From: Streptomyces sp. NBC_00690
Lineage (GTDB): Bacteria; Actinomycetota; Actinomycetes; Streptomycetales; Streptomycetaceae
Assembly (NCBI RefSeq): GCF_036226685.1
Contig: NZ_CP109009.1
Span: 1,178,001 to 1,242,000 of the forward strand
DNA: 64,000 bases
Direction of reading: 5' to 3'
Shown here: in pieces, positions 49,213-58,588 of the stretch
How the letters are laid out: the number at the start of each line of letters is the position of its first letter
How positions within the stretch are numbered: position 1 is the first letter of the stretch
Notes under the pieces: generated by a model
The model's input: only the letters and a program-made list of their open reading frames with translations
Databases searched by the model: none
What the model was told of the DNA's origin: nothing
Translations under genes and position numbers: made by a program

Positions 49213-50088
49213 CTAGCCGAGTTCCAAGCTGGTGACGCCGAAGACGCGCTCACCGCGGAGGTCGGGAGCGGGCCCGGTGTACATCCGTACGGTGGGGAAC
49301 TGAGCCGTCAGTCCACGTTCGGTCGCCAGTGCGGCGGCGGCTGGCTGGGTCTCGGGCATGTCGACGGCGACCTCGTCCGTGGGGCCGAGGTGCGCGGTCA
49401 GTGCGTCCAGCACGGCTGCCGCGTCCTCGGCGGTGTCGGCGAAGAGAGGACCGACCCGATGGGTGTCCAGGCCCGGCCTGATCACTCCGTATCCGGTGAC
49501 GGTCTCCTCCCGGAGCCGTAGGTACGCGGTGTGCCCGGGGGCGGTGAGCCAACGGGACAGGAAGGCGCGTCGTTCGGCGGGGAAGCAGTGGCGGTCGTAG
49601 GCGACGATCGCATCGAGGTGCGCGAGGGTGGCCGGTACGACGGTGTCGGCAACCCGCCCCTTGCGCGGCACACCGCCGTAGCGGACCGTCCCGTAGGCGG
49701 GCGTGAAGCCGGAGCGCTGGTAGTTCTCCTGCTGCGCCGGTACGGCGTCGAGTCCGACGAGTCGACTGCCGGCATGGGGGAAGGCCGCCCGCCAGGTCCT
49801 CAACCCCAGCCCCTGGCCCCGCAGATCGGGACGGACGAGGTAGTAGCCCAGGAATGCGTAGTCGTCCGAGTAGTTGACGACGGAGATGGCGGAGACGGGC
49901 TCGCCCGCGATGCGTCCGATGAAGAAGCCGGAGGGGTCGGTGGGGTGGAAGCACGCCACGTCTCCGCTGCCGGGGTTCCACCCTTCGGCGGCGGCCCAGG
50001 TGGCGATGTGCTGCCACTCCTGCGGCGAGGAACTGCTGACGGTGAGGTCCTCGGACGTCCGAACGGTCTCGTCGAGTGGACGGGTCAT
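49213..50088 (-). CDS. GNAT family N-acetyltransferase with C-terminal second domain
   Basis: 291 residues. The N-terminal GNAT domain shows FFIGRIAGEPVSAISVVNYS, then LGYYLVRPDLRGQGLGLRTW, the CoA loop R-x2-G-x-G (RGQGLG). The C-terminal half (about 155-285) resembles the YitH/HolE-like second domain (Acetyltransf_18): DRHCFPAERRAFLSRWL and TGYGVIRPG. Substrate unknown. ATG at 50088 follows GGGAA. Probably the last gene of a leftward set with the permease 52 bp upstream. Confidence 0.85.
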   Translation of the reverse strand: MTRPLDETVRTSEDLTVSSSSPQEWQHIATWAAAEGWNPGSGDVACFHPTDPSGFFIGRIAGEPVSAISVVNYSDDYAFLGYYLVRPDLRGQGLGLRTWRAAFPHAGSRLVGLDAVPAQQENYQRSGFTPAYGTVRYGGVPRKGRVADTVVPATLAHLDAIVAYDRHCFPAERRAFLSRWLTAPGHTAYLRLREETVTGYGVIRPGLDTHRVGPLFADTAEDAAAVLDALTAHLGPTDEVAVDMPETQPAAAALATERGLTAQFPTVRMYTGPAPDLRGERVFGVTSLELG

Positions 50089-50140
50089 GGGGCGGATTCC
50101 CTTCTGGGGTTGTCTCGATGGCCGGCGCGGAGCGGCCGGC

Positions 50141-51685
50141 TCACACCAGGTCCATGGCGGCGACTTCGTCGGGGCTCCCGTAGCTGACGGGGCCCTGGAA
50201 GCGTCTGCGTGCGGCGGCGAACCACCAGGCGGTGGCCACCAGGAGGACCACCCCGAGGGCTATCGGCGCGTAGTTGAAGGTCGTCGGGGTGATCGGTGAG
50301 ACGTGGGGCAGCATGAACAGCACGCTGCTGAAGACGATCCAGGCCACAGCCGTGCGCGCGACGGGCCTGCCCCAGCGTCCGAGGTGCCAGGGGCCCGGCT
50401 CGAATTCCGTGCCCAGTCTCAGTCGGAGATAGATGGGTACGCCATAGGCCAGATAGAGCCCGACGACGTTAACACTGACGATCGCCGCGAACACGGTGTG
50501 CGACCACCAGGCCGGGGTGATCAGCAGGAAGGAACAACCCGCGGCCAACCAGACCGCCTTGACGGGTGTCCGGGTACGTGGTGATACCGAATGCCACAGC
50601 CGGGAGCCGGGCATGGCCCCATCACGCGCAAAGGCGAAGATCTGGCGGGTATTGCTGGTCATGTTGGCAAGGCCGCAGAAGAGCATCGAACCGATGACGA
50701 CGAGCAGGAGCAGCCGTGCGGTGCCCGTGCCGAGGGCATCGATGAGAATCCGTACGGGCGGCGCCGAGGAACTCGCTGTAGTCGGGTAATCGCGGATCGC
50801 GAACACCAGGGCGATCATGAGAATGAGACCGGCGACGGCGGAGCAGCCGATGGCCCACATGATGCCCCTGGGCGTACTCATCGTGGACTTCACCGTCTCT
50901 TCGGACATGTGGAAGCTTCCGTCGAATCCCGTGAAGGTCCAACTGGTGACCAGCAGACCGAGCATTGCGGCGTAGACGGCATTGGAGAAGCCGGTGGTGT
51001 TCACGAAATGGGTGGTGAAGCCGGGCGATTGATGGTGACTGGGGATCAGGACGAGACTGAGGACGATGACCGTCACGCCGATGGTCAACCACCACACGGA
51101 GATGCGGTTGAGGGCGGCGACGAGGTGCACGGTGTAGGTGTTGGCGAGCGCCTGGACGAGCAGGATGGCCGTGGTGATGACGACCGTGCGGTGGCCCGTG
51201 ACCTGATAGCCGGGCCACTGCATGACGATGAACGCCTGGATGAACGTGGCCGCGGCGTAACCGGTGGCTGCCGTTCCGCCGATCTGTCCCACGAAGTTCA
51301 GCCAGCCCGTGTACCAGGACCAGGCACCCCGATGTCTTTTGGCGAGTTTCCCCGCGGAGAAGTAGAGGGCCCCGCTTGTGGGATAGGCCGAGGCGATTTC
51401 CCCCATGGCCGCTCCGACGAAGAGGACCATGATGGATACGCCGATCCACCCGAACACCAGAATGAGCGGTCCACCCGAGACCATACCGAATCCAAAGGCG
51501 GAGAAGATACCGGAGATGACATTGATGATGGTGAAGGAGATGGCGAAGTTGTCGAATGTGCGAAAACGTCGAGTGAGTTTCCGCGGGTATCCCATCGCAT
51601 GCAGTGTCGCGTCATCGTCGAGAACGACGGCGCCATCATCGCGATGACGTTTCCTCGGCCGGATGGCAGTCATTCTCTCGGACAC
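50141..51685 (-). CDS. APC superfamily amino acid permease (GABA-permease-like)
   Basis: 514-residue transporter with 12 membrane helices, of the ACT/GABA-permease branch (start LHAMGYPRKLTRRFRTFDNF, a signature of this subgroup). Consensus segments: GEIASAYPTSGALYFSAGKL, GWLNFVGQIGGTAATGYAAA, GFDGSFHMSEETVKSTMSTP and ANMTSNTRQIFAFARDG. Substrate probably an amino acid or amine such as GABA. GTG at 51685; ATG at 51673 is also possible. The gene upstream (51734) and GNAT downstream may be in one transcript. Confidence 0.88.
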   Translation of the reverse strand: MSERMTAIRPRKRHRDDGAVVLDDDATLHAMGYPRKLTRRFRTFDNFAISFTIINVISGIFSAFGFGMVSGGPLILVFGWIGVSIMVLFVGAAMGEIASAYPTSGALYFSAGKLAKRHRGAWSWYTGWLNFVGQIGGTAATGYAAATFIQAFIVMQWPGYQVTGHRTVVITTAILLVQALANTYTVHLVAALNRISVWWLTIGVTVIVLSLVLIPSHHQSPGFTTHFVNTTGFSNAVYAAMLGLLVTSWTFTGFDGSFHMSEETVKSTMSTPRGIMWAIGCSAVAGLILMIALVFAIRDYPTTASSSAPPVRILIDALGTGTARLLLLVVIGSMLFCGLANMTSNTRQIFAFARDGAMPGSRLWHSVSPRTRTPVKAVWLAAGCSFLLITPAWWSHTVFAAIVSVNVVGLYLAYGVPIYLRLRLGTEFEPGPWHLGRWGRPVARTAVAWIVFSSVLFMLPHVSPITPTTFNYAPIALGVVLLVATAWWFAAARRRFQGPVSYGSPDEVAAMDLV

Positions 51686-51733
51686 GACAGCGTCATTTTC
51701 CTTTCTGACTGGACAGACGGTCGATTTCTCTGC

Positions 51734-52786
51734 TCAATGAGAGCCGGGAAAGGGCAAGCCACAGGACCGTCTCGCTCGGGACAATTGGTCCTCGGGTGAA
51801 CCGAAGACGCTCCACGGCATACGTGCGGCAAAGGGGCCCATGGCCGCCAGGACTTCACGGGCTTCGAATTCCCGCCGCCCCAGATAGAGGGCGTGCGCCA
51901 GGTAGGAGAGGTCGAGGACGGGTGTGAAGCGGTAGTCGGCGAGTTGGGGGAACCAGTGGGTGTAGCCCGCTGCCGCCGTGGCCACGCACTGCGGCTGCCG
52001 CCAGGCGTGGTGGGCCAGCAGGGAGTTGGGGTCGTACTCCTCGGCCAGGGCCACCAGGGGCAGCAGGCGCACGGCGGATGCCAGGGGCGCGCGGTTGCTG
52101 AGGAAGGCGGCCACGTCCCAGCGCGCGCTCGCCGTGCCGCCGTAACGGGTGAAGAAGAAGGCGAGAAAACGGTGGTGCGCCTCGCGGTTCCAGGGGTCGA
52201 GGCGCAGGATGCGGGCGAAGAGCTGCCAGGGTCCGGGCGGTGAAGTCAGGAGGCCGAGCGGGGCTCGGTCCATCGGACGCCGGATGCGAGTGATCGCCAA
52301 CTGGGCGACCCGTGGGGTGGGATCAGTCGGCAGCAGACGGGCGGCCCGATCGGCCGCGGCGTTGGCGATGTCCACCAGCGCTCCGGTGTGCGGTCCCCCT
52401 TCGTCGGCCGAGCGCAGCGCGCGGAGCATCGCGACCCGCGCCCACAACAGGGACGATTCGGGCCCCGGTTCCTCGGCCAGCCAGCGTTCGGCGAGATCGG
52501 AGTCGGCCGCTTCGGACGCCAGCACCAGCGAACGGTGCGCCCTGACCTCGAAATCCCCTCGCACTTCCCGGAGAACCTCCTCTGCTCCGAGGTATCGCCC
52601 CGCTCGTACATCGATGCAAGCACGCGCCAGCTGGTGGTCATCAGCTGCCGGATGCCAAACGTACTGTGCATGGAACGGGCCAGCGGCCACGGTCTGTCCC
52701 CCTTCCCCCCGGACGGCGCCGTCCGCCCGCATTCCGGTCGCGCCGGACAATGCCGGATCACTGTCGATCACCGGCTGCGGGATCAC
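51734..52786 (-). CDS. Protein of unknown function, helical repeat-like
   Basis: 350 residues, soluble. I do not recognise a family. The middle and end look like short helical repeats: LARACIDVRAGRYLGAEEVL, HRSLVLASEAADSDLAERWL, LLWARVAMLRALRSADEGG and the C-terminal SYLAHALYLGRREFEAREVL, a TPR-like rhythm. An aromatic centre (WNREAHHRFLAFFFTRYGG) is distinctive. GTG at 52786 or an internal start is possible; the start is uncertain. Upstream of the permease gene in the same direction, 48 bp apart, so it may be linked to it. Confidence 0.7.
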   Translation of the reverse strand: MIPQPVIDSDPALSGATGMRADGAVRGEGGQTVAAGPFHAQYVWHPAADDHQLARACIDVRAGRYLGAEEVLREVRGDFEVRAHRSLVLASEAADSDLAERWLAEEPGPESSLLWARVAMLRALRSADEGGPHTGALVDIANAAADRAARLLPTDPTPRVAQLAITRIRRPMDRAPLGLLTSPPGPWQLFARILRLDPWNREAHHRFLAFFFTRYGGTASARWDVAAFLSNRAPLASAVRLLPLVALAEEYDPNSLLAHHAWRQPQCVATAAAGYTHWFPQLADYRFTPVLDLSYLAHALYLGRREFEAREVLAAMGPFAARMPWSVFGSPEDQLSRARRSCGLPFPGSH

Positions 52787-53059
52787 ACCCTACTCAGGAC
52801 CCAGTGAGAGGGAAAACACTCGGTCGGCGAACGTTGGCCGGGTCTATTGCACATCACAGAGAGGGTTGGCATATGCCGTCTCCCATACACCCGGTGATAG
52901 CCGCCCCCTTCTAGAACATGTGCTCCATGGTGAAGCTGTCGCATCGTCTGAGCGAGTGGGAAATGAGCCGCGCGGACCTCCGGGTTCGATCGGGAAGTTG
53001 ACCGAGCGTCGAAATGGCGGGCGACTCACCCGTTCGCCCGGAGCGACGACACCTCAAGG
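52787..53059. other. Divergent intergenic region
   Basis: 273 bp between the unknown gene and the small secreted protein. Nothing but promoter sequence expected; no motif recognised. Confidence 0.35.
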
Positions 53060-53518
53060 ATGGACACTCGTTGGACAGTCATGATCATCCCTCGACACTC
53101 AGTGCTCATTTTCTCGGCCTGTATCGCCACGGCTCTCGTGGTCGGGCCCCTATCCGCCAGTGCCGGTGCCCAGCTCTCATCGAACACGGTCACGATCGAT
53201 CAGGTGGGAAGAATCGCCTCGGATGGCGCGATCACCCTCACCGGCACCTACCGCTGCTCATCCCAGCCCGTCGGCCCGGTGCTGATCGGTTCGCAGGCGA
53301 TCCAGGGCAGCAGCCGGGTCCACCTCGAAGGGGTCGTGGCGACCTGCGACGGTCAGCAGCGCAGCTGGCGGGCGACCGGCCGGGGGACCGAAACGCTCGT
53401 TCCGGGAGCGGCGAGCAGTGAGGCGACACTGCTCCACCTGGACTTCTCGCACGGGCTGGTGCCCTTCCCGAAGGTCCTGACCTCGGGCACCGGTTCGCTA
53501 CGGCTCCAGCGAAGCTGA
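53060..53518 (+). CDS. Small secreted protein (DUF6299-like)
   Basis: 152 residues (ATG at 53060; ATG at 53081 would give a cleaner signal peptide). A signal peptide (IIPRHSVLIFSACIATALVV) precedes an ~110-residue beta-rich domain: TVTIDQVGRIASDGAITLTG, TYRCSSQPVGPVLIGSQAIQ, GVVATCDGQQRSWRATGRGT, SLRLQRS at the end. Two Cys in the domain probably form one disulfide. The pattern fits DUF6299, an actinobacterial secreted family of unknown function. Convergent with the phosphatase gene only 12 bp away. Confidence 0.68.
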   Translation: MDTRWTVMIIPRHSVLIFSACIATALVVGPLSASAGAQLSSNTVTIDQVGRIASDGAITLTGTYRCSSQPVGPVLIGSQAIQGSSRVHLEGVVATCDGQQRSWRATGRGTETLVPGAASSEATLLHLDFSHGLVPFPKVLTSGTGSLRLQRS

Positions 53519-53530
53519 CGGCACCTCGGT

Positions 53531-56062
53531 TCACTCCCAGCGCGAGGCGAGCAGCAGCGCAATGTCGTCCGGTCGGTCGGTTGCCGCCCTCGCCTCGCGG
53601 ATCAAGCGGTCGGCCGTCTCGGTCAGCGGGGACGAGCCGCACTCGGCGAGGGTGCTGCGCAGCCGCTCCACTCCGAGGTCGATGTCGATGCCCGGCTGTT
53701 CCACCAGCCCGTCGGTGTACAGCGCGAGGACAGCGCCGGGCTCAAGGCGCAGCTCCGTCACCGGGTAGGTGGCCGATGCGTCGACCCCGAGCACCACGCC
53801 TCCCGCCAGATCGAGGACTTCCGTCACACCGTCCGGGCGGTACAGCAAAGGCTGGGGGTGGCCGGCCCGTACCGCCTGGGTGTGGCCGGTCAAGGGGTCC
53901 ACGACGATGTAGCAGCAGCTCGCGAACTGCCCCGGATCGAGGTCGATGAGCAGCCGGTTGGTCCCGCTCATCACCTCTTCGGGAGCCTCCCCGCTGAGTG
54001 CGAACGCCCGGACCGCGCTTCTGATCTGCCCCATGGTGGCCGCCGCGGAGACCCCGTGGCCCTGGACGTCCCCGATGACGAGGGCGAGCCGGTCCCCGGT
54101 CTCGACCACGTCGTACCAGTCGCCCCCCACGTCCATGCCCTGGGTGCCGGGCAGATAGCGGCCGACGGTGGCGGCGTTATCGAGCACGGGCAGTTGATGT
54201 GGCAGGAGGGCGTCCTGGAGCCCGCGGGCGAGCGCCGCTTCGGTGTCGTAGCGCTGGGCACGGGCGAGTGCCTGGGCGATCAGTCCGGCGAGGGCGGTGA
54301 GGACCGCGCGCTCTTCGGGGCTGAATCCGCGCGGCTGGTCGAAGCCGAGGATGCAGGAGCCCACCGGTCGACCGGAGGCGATCAGGGGGAGGAACGCCCG
54401 GGCTCCGACGTGGGCGTCCAACGGAATGCCCGGGTAGGCGTCCCCCAGTTGCTCCATCGACTCGAAGAAGATGGGTCGGCCGGAGGTGAGTGTCTCCACG
54501 CCGGGCAGCCGTGAGTCGAGCGCCACCCCGTCGAAGCGGTCGAGGAAACCTTGGGGGAATCCGGTCTCCCAGGCGAGGAAGAGATGGCGTTCGTGCAGGA
54601 GGTAGATCGCCAGTTGTCGGCCGCCGAAGGCGGGCAGCAGTTCTTCGGTGACGACGGCGGACACTTGACGGGCGGTCACCGCCTCGGTCAGGGCGATCGC
54701 CAGCGCCACCGGTCGGTAGAGCGCCGAGGCCCGGTCCGCGGGTGAGCCGGCTCCGGGGCCGAGCACGGTCCCGGGTGCGACGGCGGGCTCCACCTCCGGC
54801 ACCTGTGCGGGTTCCTCCGCGGCGACGACGGTGGCCGTTAGTCCGTCGTGACCCGAGTAGAGCGAGAAGGCCAACCAATCCTGCGGGGTGCGGCGGGCCA
54901 CGAAGTCGACCGGGGTGTCCGACATCAGGGATGCGCGGAAGTGGTCTTCGTAGATGGTGTGTCCGAGCCAGGGCAACGCCTCCCAGAGCACCCTGCCCGT
55001 CAGTTCGGTCCGGGCCCGACCGAGCAGTGTCTCCGCGCTGTGGTTGAGATAGGTGATGCGGCCGAGCCGGTCCGTGGAGAAGACACCGCGCGGCAGCCGA
55101 TCCGTCGCCTCGAAGACGATCGGGGCCGACCCGAGGTCGACCAGGCAACCGGTGAGCCGCACCGGCTCCTGCCCGGTGGGCGGTTGCTCCGCCGCGGTGG
55201 AGAGTTCGAGGAAGTACGGTCGCCCGTCCGGTCCGCGGACCTGGATCCTGCGCCGTGCCCGGCGACCGGCCGTGGCGAGCTGACGGGCCAGGGCCCAGAT
55301 GCCCAACACGTCCTCGTGCAGCAGCCGATCGGTCAGCGCCTCCACGGTGCCCCCGAAGTGCTCGGGGGCGATTCCCACAATGGCGCACAGCTCGTCGTCT
55401 ACGGTCAGGGCTCCGCTGTCGAGTTCCCAGGTGAAGTGGCCGATGCGGACCAGTGGGGTGGTGACGGAGGGGAGTTGGACGGGTTGAGGTTCACCGTCCC
55501 AGGCCACCGAGACGCCCCGCCGGTCCAGGTCGCCGAGCGCCGATGCCAGCCGGCGGGCGACGTTGTGGATGCGGTGGCGGTCACTGTTCTCGACCGGATG
55601 GCCCGGCGTGGCACGCCTCAGTACGGCGAGCACACCGAACTTCTCCCGACCGCTGACGATCGGGACGTAGAGCGAACTGAAGGGGAAGGGCAGGCCCGCC
55701 ATCAGCTGCGGGAATCGCCGCATCGACTCCTCCGCGTCGGCCAGGTGGATCGCCCGCCCCGAGCGATACGCCTCAGCGACCGGGAAGGGCCGGTTGGCGT
55801 GCATCCGCCACCAGGGGTGGAAGAGCCTGGCCGGCAGCCCGGCGAGCACGGCCAGCCGCAGGAGACCTTCGGTGGAGGAACGCAGATAGACACCGCCGGC
55901 GTATCCGCCGACGGCTTCCGCCGCGCTGACCGCGGCCTGGGCGAGCGCGACGTCCAGTTCTCCGGGAGTGCGCTGACCGCTCAGGGACGCCTCGGGTTGT
56001 TCCTGCACATCGGCATCCGACGGTCGGGGCGGAAAACGCCCTGCCTCGCCGTACCAGGTCAT
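53531..56062 (-). CDS. Multi-sensor SpoIIE-type serine phosphatase
   Basis: 843-residue signalling phosphatase from an ATG at 56062 (AAGGAA upstream). Order: first GAF-type sensor (about 30-180), PAS domain (about 195-300), second PAS (about 310-420, RGVFSTDRLGRITYLNHSAE), second GAF (about 470-640), then a C-terminal PP2C/SpoIIE catalytic domain (about 645-843): GRYLPGTQGMDVGGDWYDV, LVIGDVQGHGVSAAATMG, ALYTDGLVEQPG, TDRPDDIALLLASRW. Mg-binding Asp residues are in GGDWYD, GDVQGHG and DDIA. Such proteins dephosphorylate anti-anti-sigma factors; the substrate is not in the window. No kinase domain of the HATPase type is attached. Confidence 0.9.
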   Translation of the reverse strand: MTWYGEAGRFPPRPSDADVQEQPEASLSGQRTPGELDVALAQAAVSAAEAVGGYAGGVYLRSSTEGLLRLAVLAGLPARLFHPWWRMHANRPFPVAEAYRSGRAIHLADAEESMRRFPQLMAGLPFPFSSLYVPIVSGREKFGVLAVLRRATPGHPVENSDRHRIHNVARRLASALGDLDRRGVSVAWDGEPQPVQLPSVTTPLVRIGHFTWELDSGALTVDDELCAIVGIAPEHFGGTVEALTDRLLHEDVLGIWALARQLATAGRRARRRIQVRGPDGRPYFLELSTAAEQPPTGQEPVRLTGCLVDLGSAPIVFEATDRLPRGVFSTDRLGRITYLNHSAETLLGRARTELTGRVLWEALPWLGHTIYEDHFRASLMSDTPVDFVARRTPQDWLAFSLYSGHDGLTATVVAAEEPAQVPEVEPAVAPGTVLGPGAGSPADRASALYRPVALAIALTEAVTARQVSAVVTEELLPAFGGRQLAIYLLHERHLFLAWETGFPQGFLDRFDGVALDSRLPGVETLTSGRPIFFESMEQLGDAYPGIPLDAHVGARAFLPLIASGRPVGSCILGFDQPRGFSPEERAVLTALAGLIAQALARAQRYDTEAALARGLQDALLPHQLPVLDNAATVGRYLPGTQGMDVGGDWYDVVETGDRLALVIGDVQGHGVSAAATMGQIRSAVRAFALSGEAPEEVMSGTNRLLIDLDPGQFASCCYIVVDPLTGHTQAVRAGHPQPLLYRPDGVTEVLDLAGGVVLGVDASATYPVTELRLEPGAVLALYTDGLVEQPGIDIDLGVERLRSTLAECGSSPLTETADRLIREARAATDRPDDIALLLASRWE

Positions 56063-56479
56063 CTGAGGCGTTCCTTCGGGTCGTGACAGGCCGCGGGCAA
56101 ACGGCTCCAGGTCGCCGCCCCGGTGCATCCGGCCCCGACCGCCTGTGCCGTCGCAGGACGCCGGGTTTCCACCGGGTGCACCTGCTCCTCCGCCTTGCGC
56201 TGCACGACACAGCCCCCGCTCGTTCGATCCTGACCGACCAAAGACACGCCCAAGCCCAATATGCTCCTCAGCCACCAGACCGCGCATCTCATGACGGAGG
56301 CGCACCTCCGGATGCCCTACCCCGGCAACTGGTCCGACGCGGCGGCGATCGGCTGGTCCACCGGCCCAGCCGTCGTCCGGTATCTGAGACAACGGGTAGG
56401 GCTCGCACGTACATCCGTCGTACGGCAAGTGCTCCTGGGCTATGTTGAGGCGGGAGTGGGACGAGAAGGAGTGACACCG
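56063..56479. other. Divergent intergenic region
   Basis: 417 bp between the phosphatase and the RpiR-like regulator. Apart from a TATGTT element near 56441 and a CGTAC-N7-GTACG inverted repeat (56408-56424) about 55 bp upstream of the regulator start, nothing stands out. Confidence 0.4.
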
Positions 56480-57403
56480 GTGCCATCAGATCAGCAGACA
56501 CGCGCACAGGCGTCTGCGATCACGCCGGGAAGACCGGCTCCCGATGCGGAGCCCGCCCCCACGGACAGGGTCCTGGCCCTCTTCGGAGGCCATCGGCTCT
56601 CCCCTGGCCAGCGGCGTATCGCGCAGTACATCACCGAACACCTCACCGAGGCCGCGTTCTTGTCGATCACCGATCTGGCCGATCGCGTGGGGGTGAGCCA
56701 GCCGTCGGTCACCCGGTTCGCCGCATCGGTGGGCTTCAGCGGGTACCCCGCACTGCGCGAGGCCCTGCAACCGATCGCACTCAGCGCGGTGGCGGCCTCT
56801 CCCGAGTCGCGCGAGGAGAACCGACGCAACGAGTTGCAAGCGGCGGTGGACACCGAGATCGACAACCTGGAGAGCCTGCGCAGGCTACTCGCCGACACAC
56901 AGCAGATGCTCGATGTCGGCGGGGAGCTGGCCCGGTCGGTCCCCTTGACCGTCCTCGGGCTGCGCATCTCCGTCTCCCTCGCGGAGTACTTCGCCTATGC
57001 GGCGCGGCGCATCCACCCCGACGTCCGGACGGTGACCCGGGGCGGCAGCGTCGCCTACGACGCCCTCCTCCAGTCGAGGGAGGCGGGCGGGACCTGGGTG
57101 CTGGCCTTCGCGATGCCTCGGCACGCCAAGGAGACCCTGGCGGCCATGCGGGCGGCACGCAGCGCAGGACTGCGCATCGCGCTGATCACCGATCTGGCCC
57201 TCGGCCCGCTGACGGACGAGGCCGATGTGACGTTCGCCGCCGCCACCGGTTCCCGGCTGGTCTTCGACTCCTACGCGGCGCCCGGTGTGCTCTCCGCAGC
57301 TCTGCTCCAGGCCATGGCCGACGCCGACCCCCAGCGCACCCAGGTCCGGCTGGAGGGCTACGAACAAGCCGCGGAGCACCACGACTTCTTCCTGGCGGAC
57401 TGA
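56480..57403 (+). CDS. MurR/RpiR family transcriptional regulator
   Basis: 307-residue regulator. Preceded by a disordered leader (to about 30), the RpiR HTH_6 domain (about 35-110) reads LSPGQRRIAQYITEHLTEAA, FLSITDLADRVGVSQPSVTR and GFSGYPALREALQP. The SIS sugar-phosphate-binding domain follows (about 130-290), with LTVLGLRISVSLAEYFAYAA and LALGPLTDEADVTFAAATGS. Usually these control sugar or amino-sugar genes. GTG at 56480, 7 bases after AAGGAG; the open frame is longer upstream but not protein-like. The target may be far away; an AT-rich pocket with a palindrome lies just downstream. Confidence 0.85.
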   Translation: MPSDQQTRAQASAITPGRPAPDAEPAPTDRVLALFGGHRLSPGQRRIAQYITEHLTEAAFLSITDLADRVGVSQPSVTRFAASVGFSGYPALREALQPIALSAVAASPESREENRRNELQAAVDTEIDNLESLRRLLADTQQMLDVGGELARSVPLTVLGLRISVSLAEYFAYAARRIHPDVRTVTRGGSVAYDALLQSREAGGTWVLAFAMPRHAKETLAAMRAARSAGLRIALITDLALGPLTDEADVTFAAATGSRLVFDSYAAPGVLSAALLQAMADADPQRTQVRLEGYEQAAEHHDFFLAD

Positions 57404-57860
57404 CCCCCGACCGCCGGGGGCCGAAGGTTCGACGATGAGCCAATATGCATGAATTTTTTCATACCCTTGATTACTCAACGGTATATATATTTACTGAACC
57501 GGTGACCGGAGATCCTCGGATCCCCGGTCCGGTTCCACGCCACCAAGGATTCGGCAGCTCGCAACGATGTTCATCACCCCTCGCGCCGCCTTAAGCGGTG
57601 CGTATCGCCTCCCGGAGCCGGGACCCGTCCCGTCCGCGGGCGACATCGGCGACACCGATCCCCCTTGGCCCGTGCGGGCCCACTAGAGCCGGACACCCAC
57701 GAAGGAACGCTTGTCCTCCTCGCGTTGCCTCCGCGGTAGTCCGTGAGGGCACTCCGTCCCCTGCGGATGCCCCCTTCGGCGGCCTCGGTCTACCCCTGGG
57801 TCGAGGCCGCCGCAATCACCACCAGCGCAATCACCATCGACGCAATCACCATCGGCACGA
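57404..57860. other. AT-rich pocket and short tandem repeats
   Basis: 457 bp between the regulator and the HTH-Clp_N gene. 57437-57500 is strikingly AT-rich for this DNA (TATGCATGAATTTTTTCATAC, then GGTATATATATTTACTG). Near 57811-57855 there are three copies of a 15-base unit containing GCAATCACCA. I see no gene or tRNA. Confidence 0.55.
57444..57461. promoter_or_regulatory. ATGAA-N4-TTCAT palindrome in the AT-rich pocket
   Basis: The stretch GCATGAATTTTTTCATAC carries ATGAA and its reverse complement TTCAT separated by four T. RpiR-family regulators are known to bind TGAA/TTCA-type repeats, and an RpiR gene ends 40 bp upstream, but no promoter for a nearby gene is visible. Confidence 0.4.
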
Positions 57861-58586
57861 TCAGCCGTCCTGCTCGGCGGCGACCGCGTCCGCGATGTAC
57901 GCCTCCGCGCCCGCCTTGTCCACACCGGCCGCCGCAAGGACCCCACCGCCGCCCTCCTGCTCCAGCAGCGCCAACAGGACGTGCTCGGTGCCGATGTGGT
58001 TGTGGCCCAACCGCAGGGCCTCTCGATAGGTCAGCTCCAACGCCTTCCGAGCACCGGCGTCGTACGGCACCAGAGCGGGGACCTCCTCCGCCGCGGAGGG
58101 AAGGGCATCCGTGGCCAACTGTCGCACCGCGTCCAGCAGCACCCCTTGCGCCCGAATGGCACGGGCCCCCAGCGACTGCTGCTCGCTCAGCAGGCCGAGC
58201 ACCAGATGGACCGGGGTGATGTGCTGGTTGCGGGCAGCGTGCGCCTCGTTCTGAGCGGCCACGACCACGTTCTTCGCCCGGGTCGTGAACCGACTGAAGC
58301 CCTGGTTGGGATCGAGGTCGGACGGCTCGCCGGCTTTGGCCACGAAGCGCTTCTGCGCGGCCTGGCGGGTCACCCCCATACTCTTGCCGATCTCCGTCCA
58401 CGAGGCACCCGAGCGACGCGCCTGGTCCACGAAGTGACCGATGAGGTGGTCGGCGAGATCGCTGAGGTGGTCGGCGGCGACGACCGCCCCCGAGAGTTGG
58501 TCGAGCTCGTCCGGATGGGCGGTCTTGATCGCCTCGATCAGATCGTCGAGGCGTACGGGCTGAGCTATCTGCGCGGGCTTCTCCAT
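57861..58586 (-). CDS. HTH-Clp_N fusion protein
   Basis: 241-residue protein. An N-terminal region (about 1-80) contains helices and an HTH (ASWTEIGKSMGVTRQAAQKR, about 60-80), then a two-repeat Clp_N domain: FTTRAKNVVVAAQNEAHAAR with ITPVHLVLGLLSEQQ, then YDAGARKALELTYREALRLG with IGTEHVLLALLEQEG. There is no AAA+ ATPase. This is the fused form of the split pair at 17304-17964. ATG at 58586; two palindromes start 3 bp upstream, the first containing the AAGG that could serve as the ribosome site. Probable autoregulatory sensor. Confidence 0.88.
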   Translation of the reverse strand: MEKPAQIAQPVRLDDLIEAIKTAHPDELDQLSGAVVAADHLSDLADHLIGHFVDQARRSGASWTEIGKSMGVTRQAAQKRFVAKAGEPSDLDPNQGFSRFTTRAKNVVVAAQNEAHAARNQHITPVHLVLGLLSEQQSLGARAIRAQGVLLDAVRQLATDALPSAAEEVPALVPYDAGARKALELTYREALRLGHNHIGTEHVLLALLEQEGGGGVLAAAGVDKAGAEAYIADAVAAEQDG

Positions 58587-58588
58587 GT

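Noticed and set aside
53531..56428. 965-residue version of the SpoIIE phosphatase
   Set aside because: The 122 extra residues look non-coding; the ATG at 56062 has a ribosome site.
57811..57855. CRISPR-like tandem repeats
   Set aside because: Only three directly abutting 15-base units without spacers, no cas genes.
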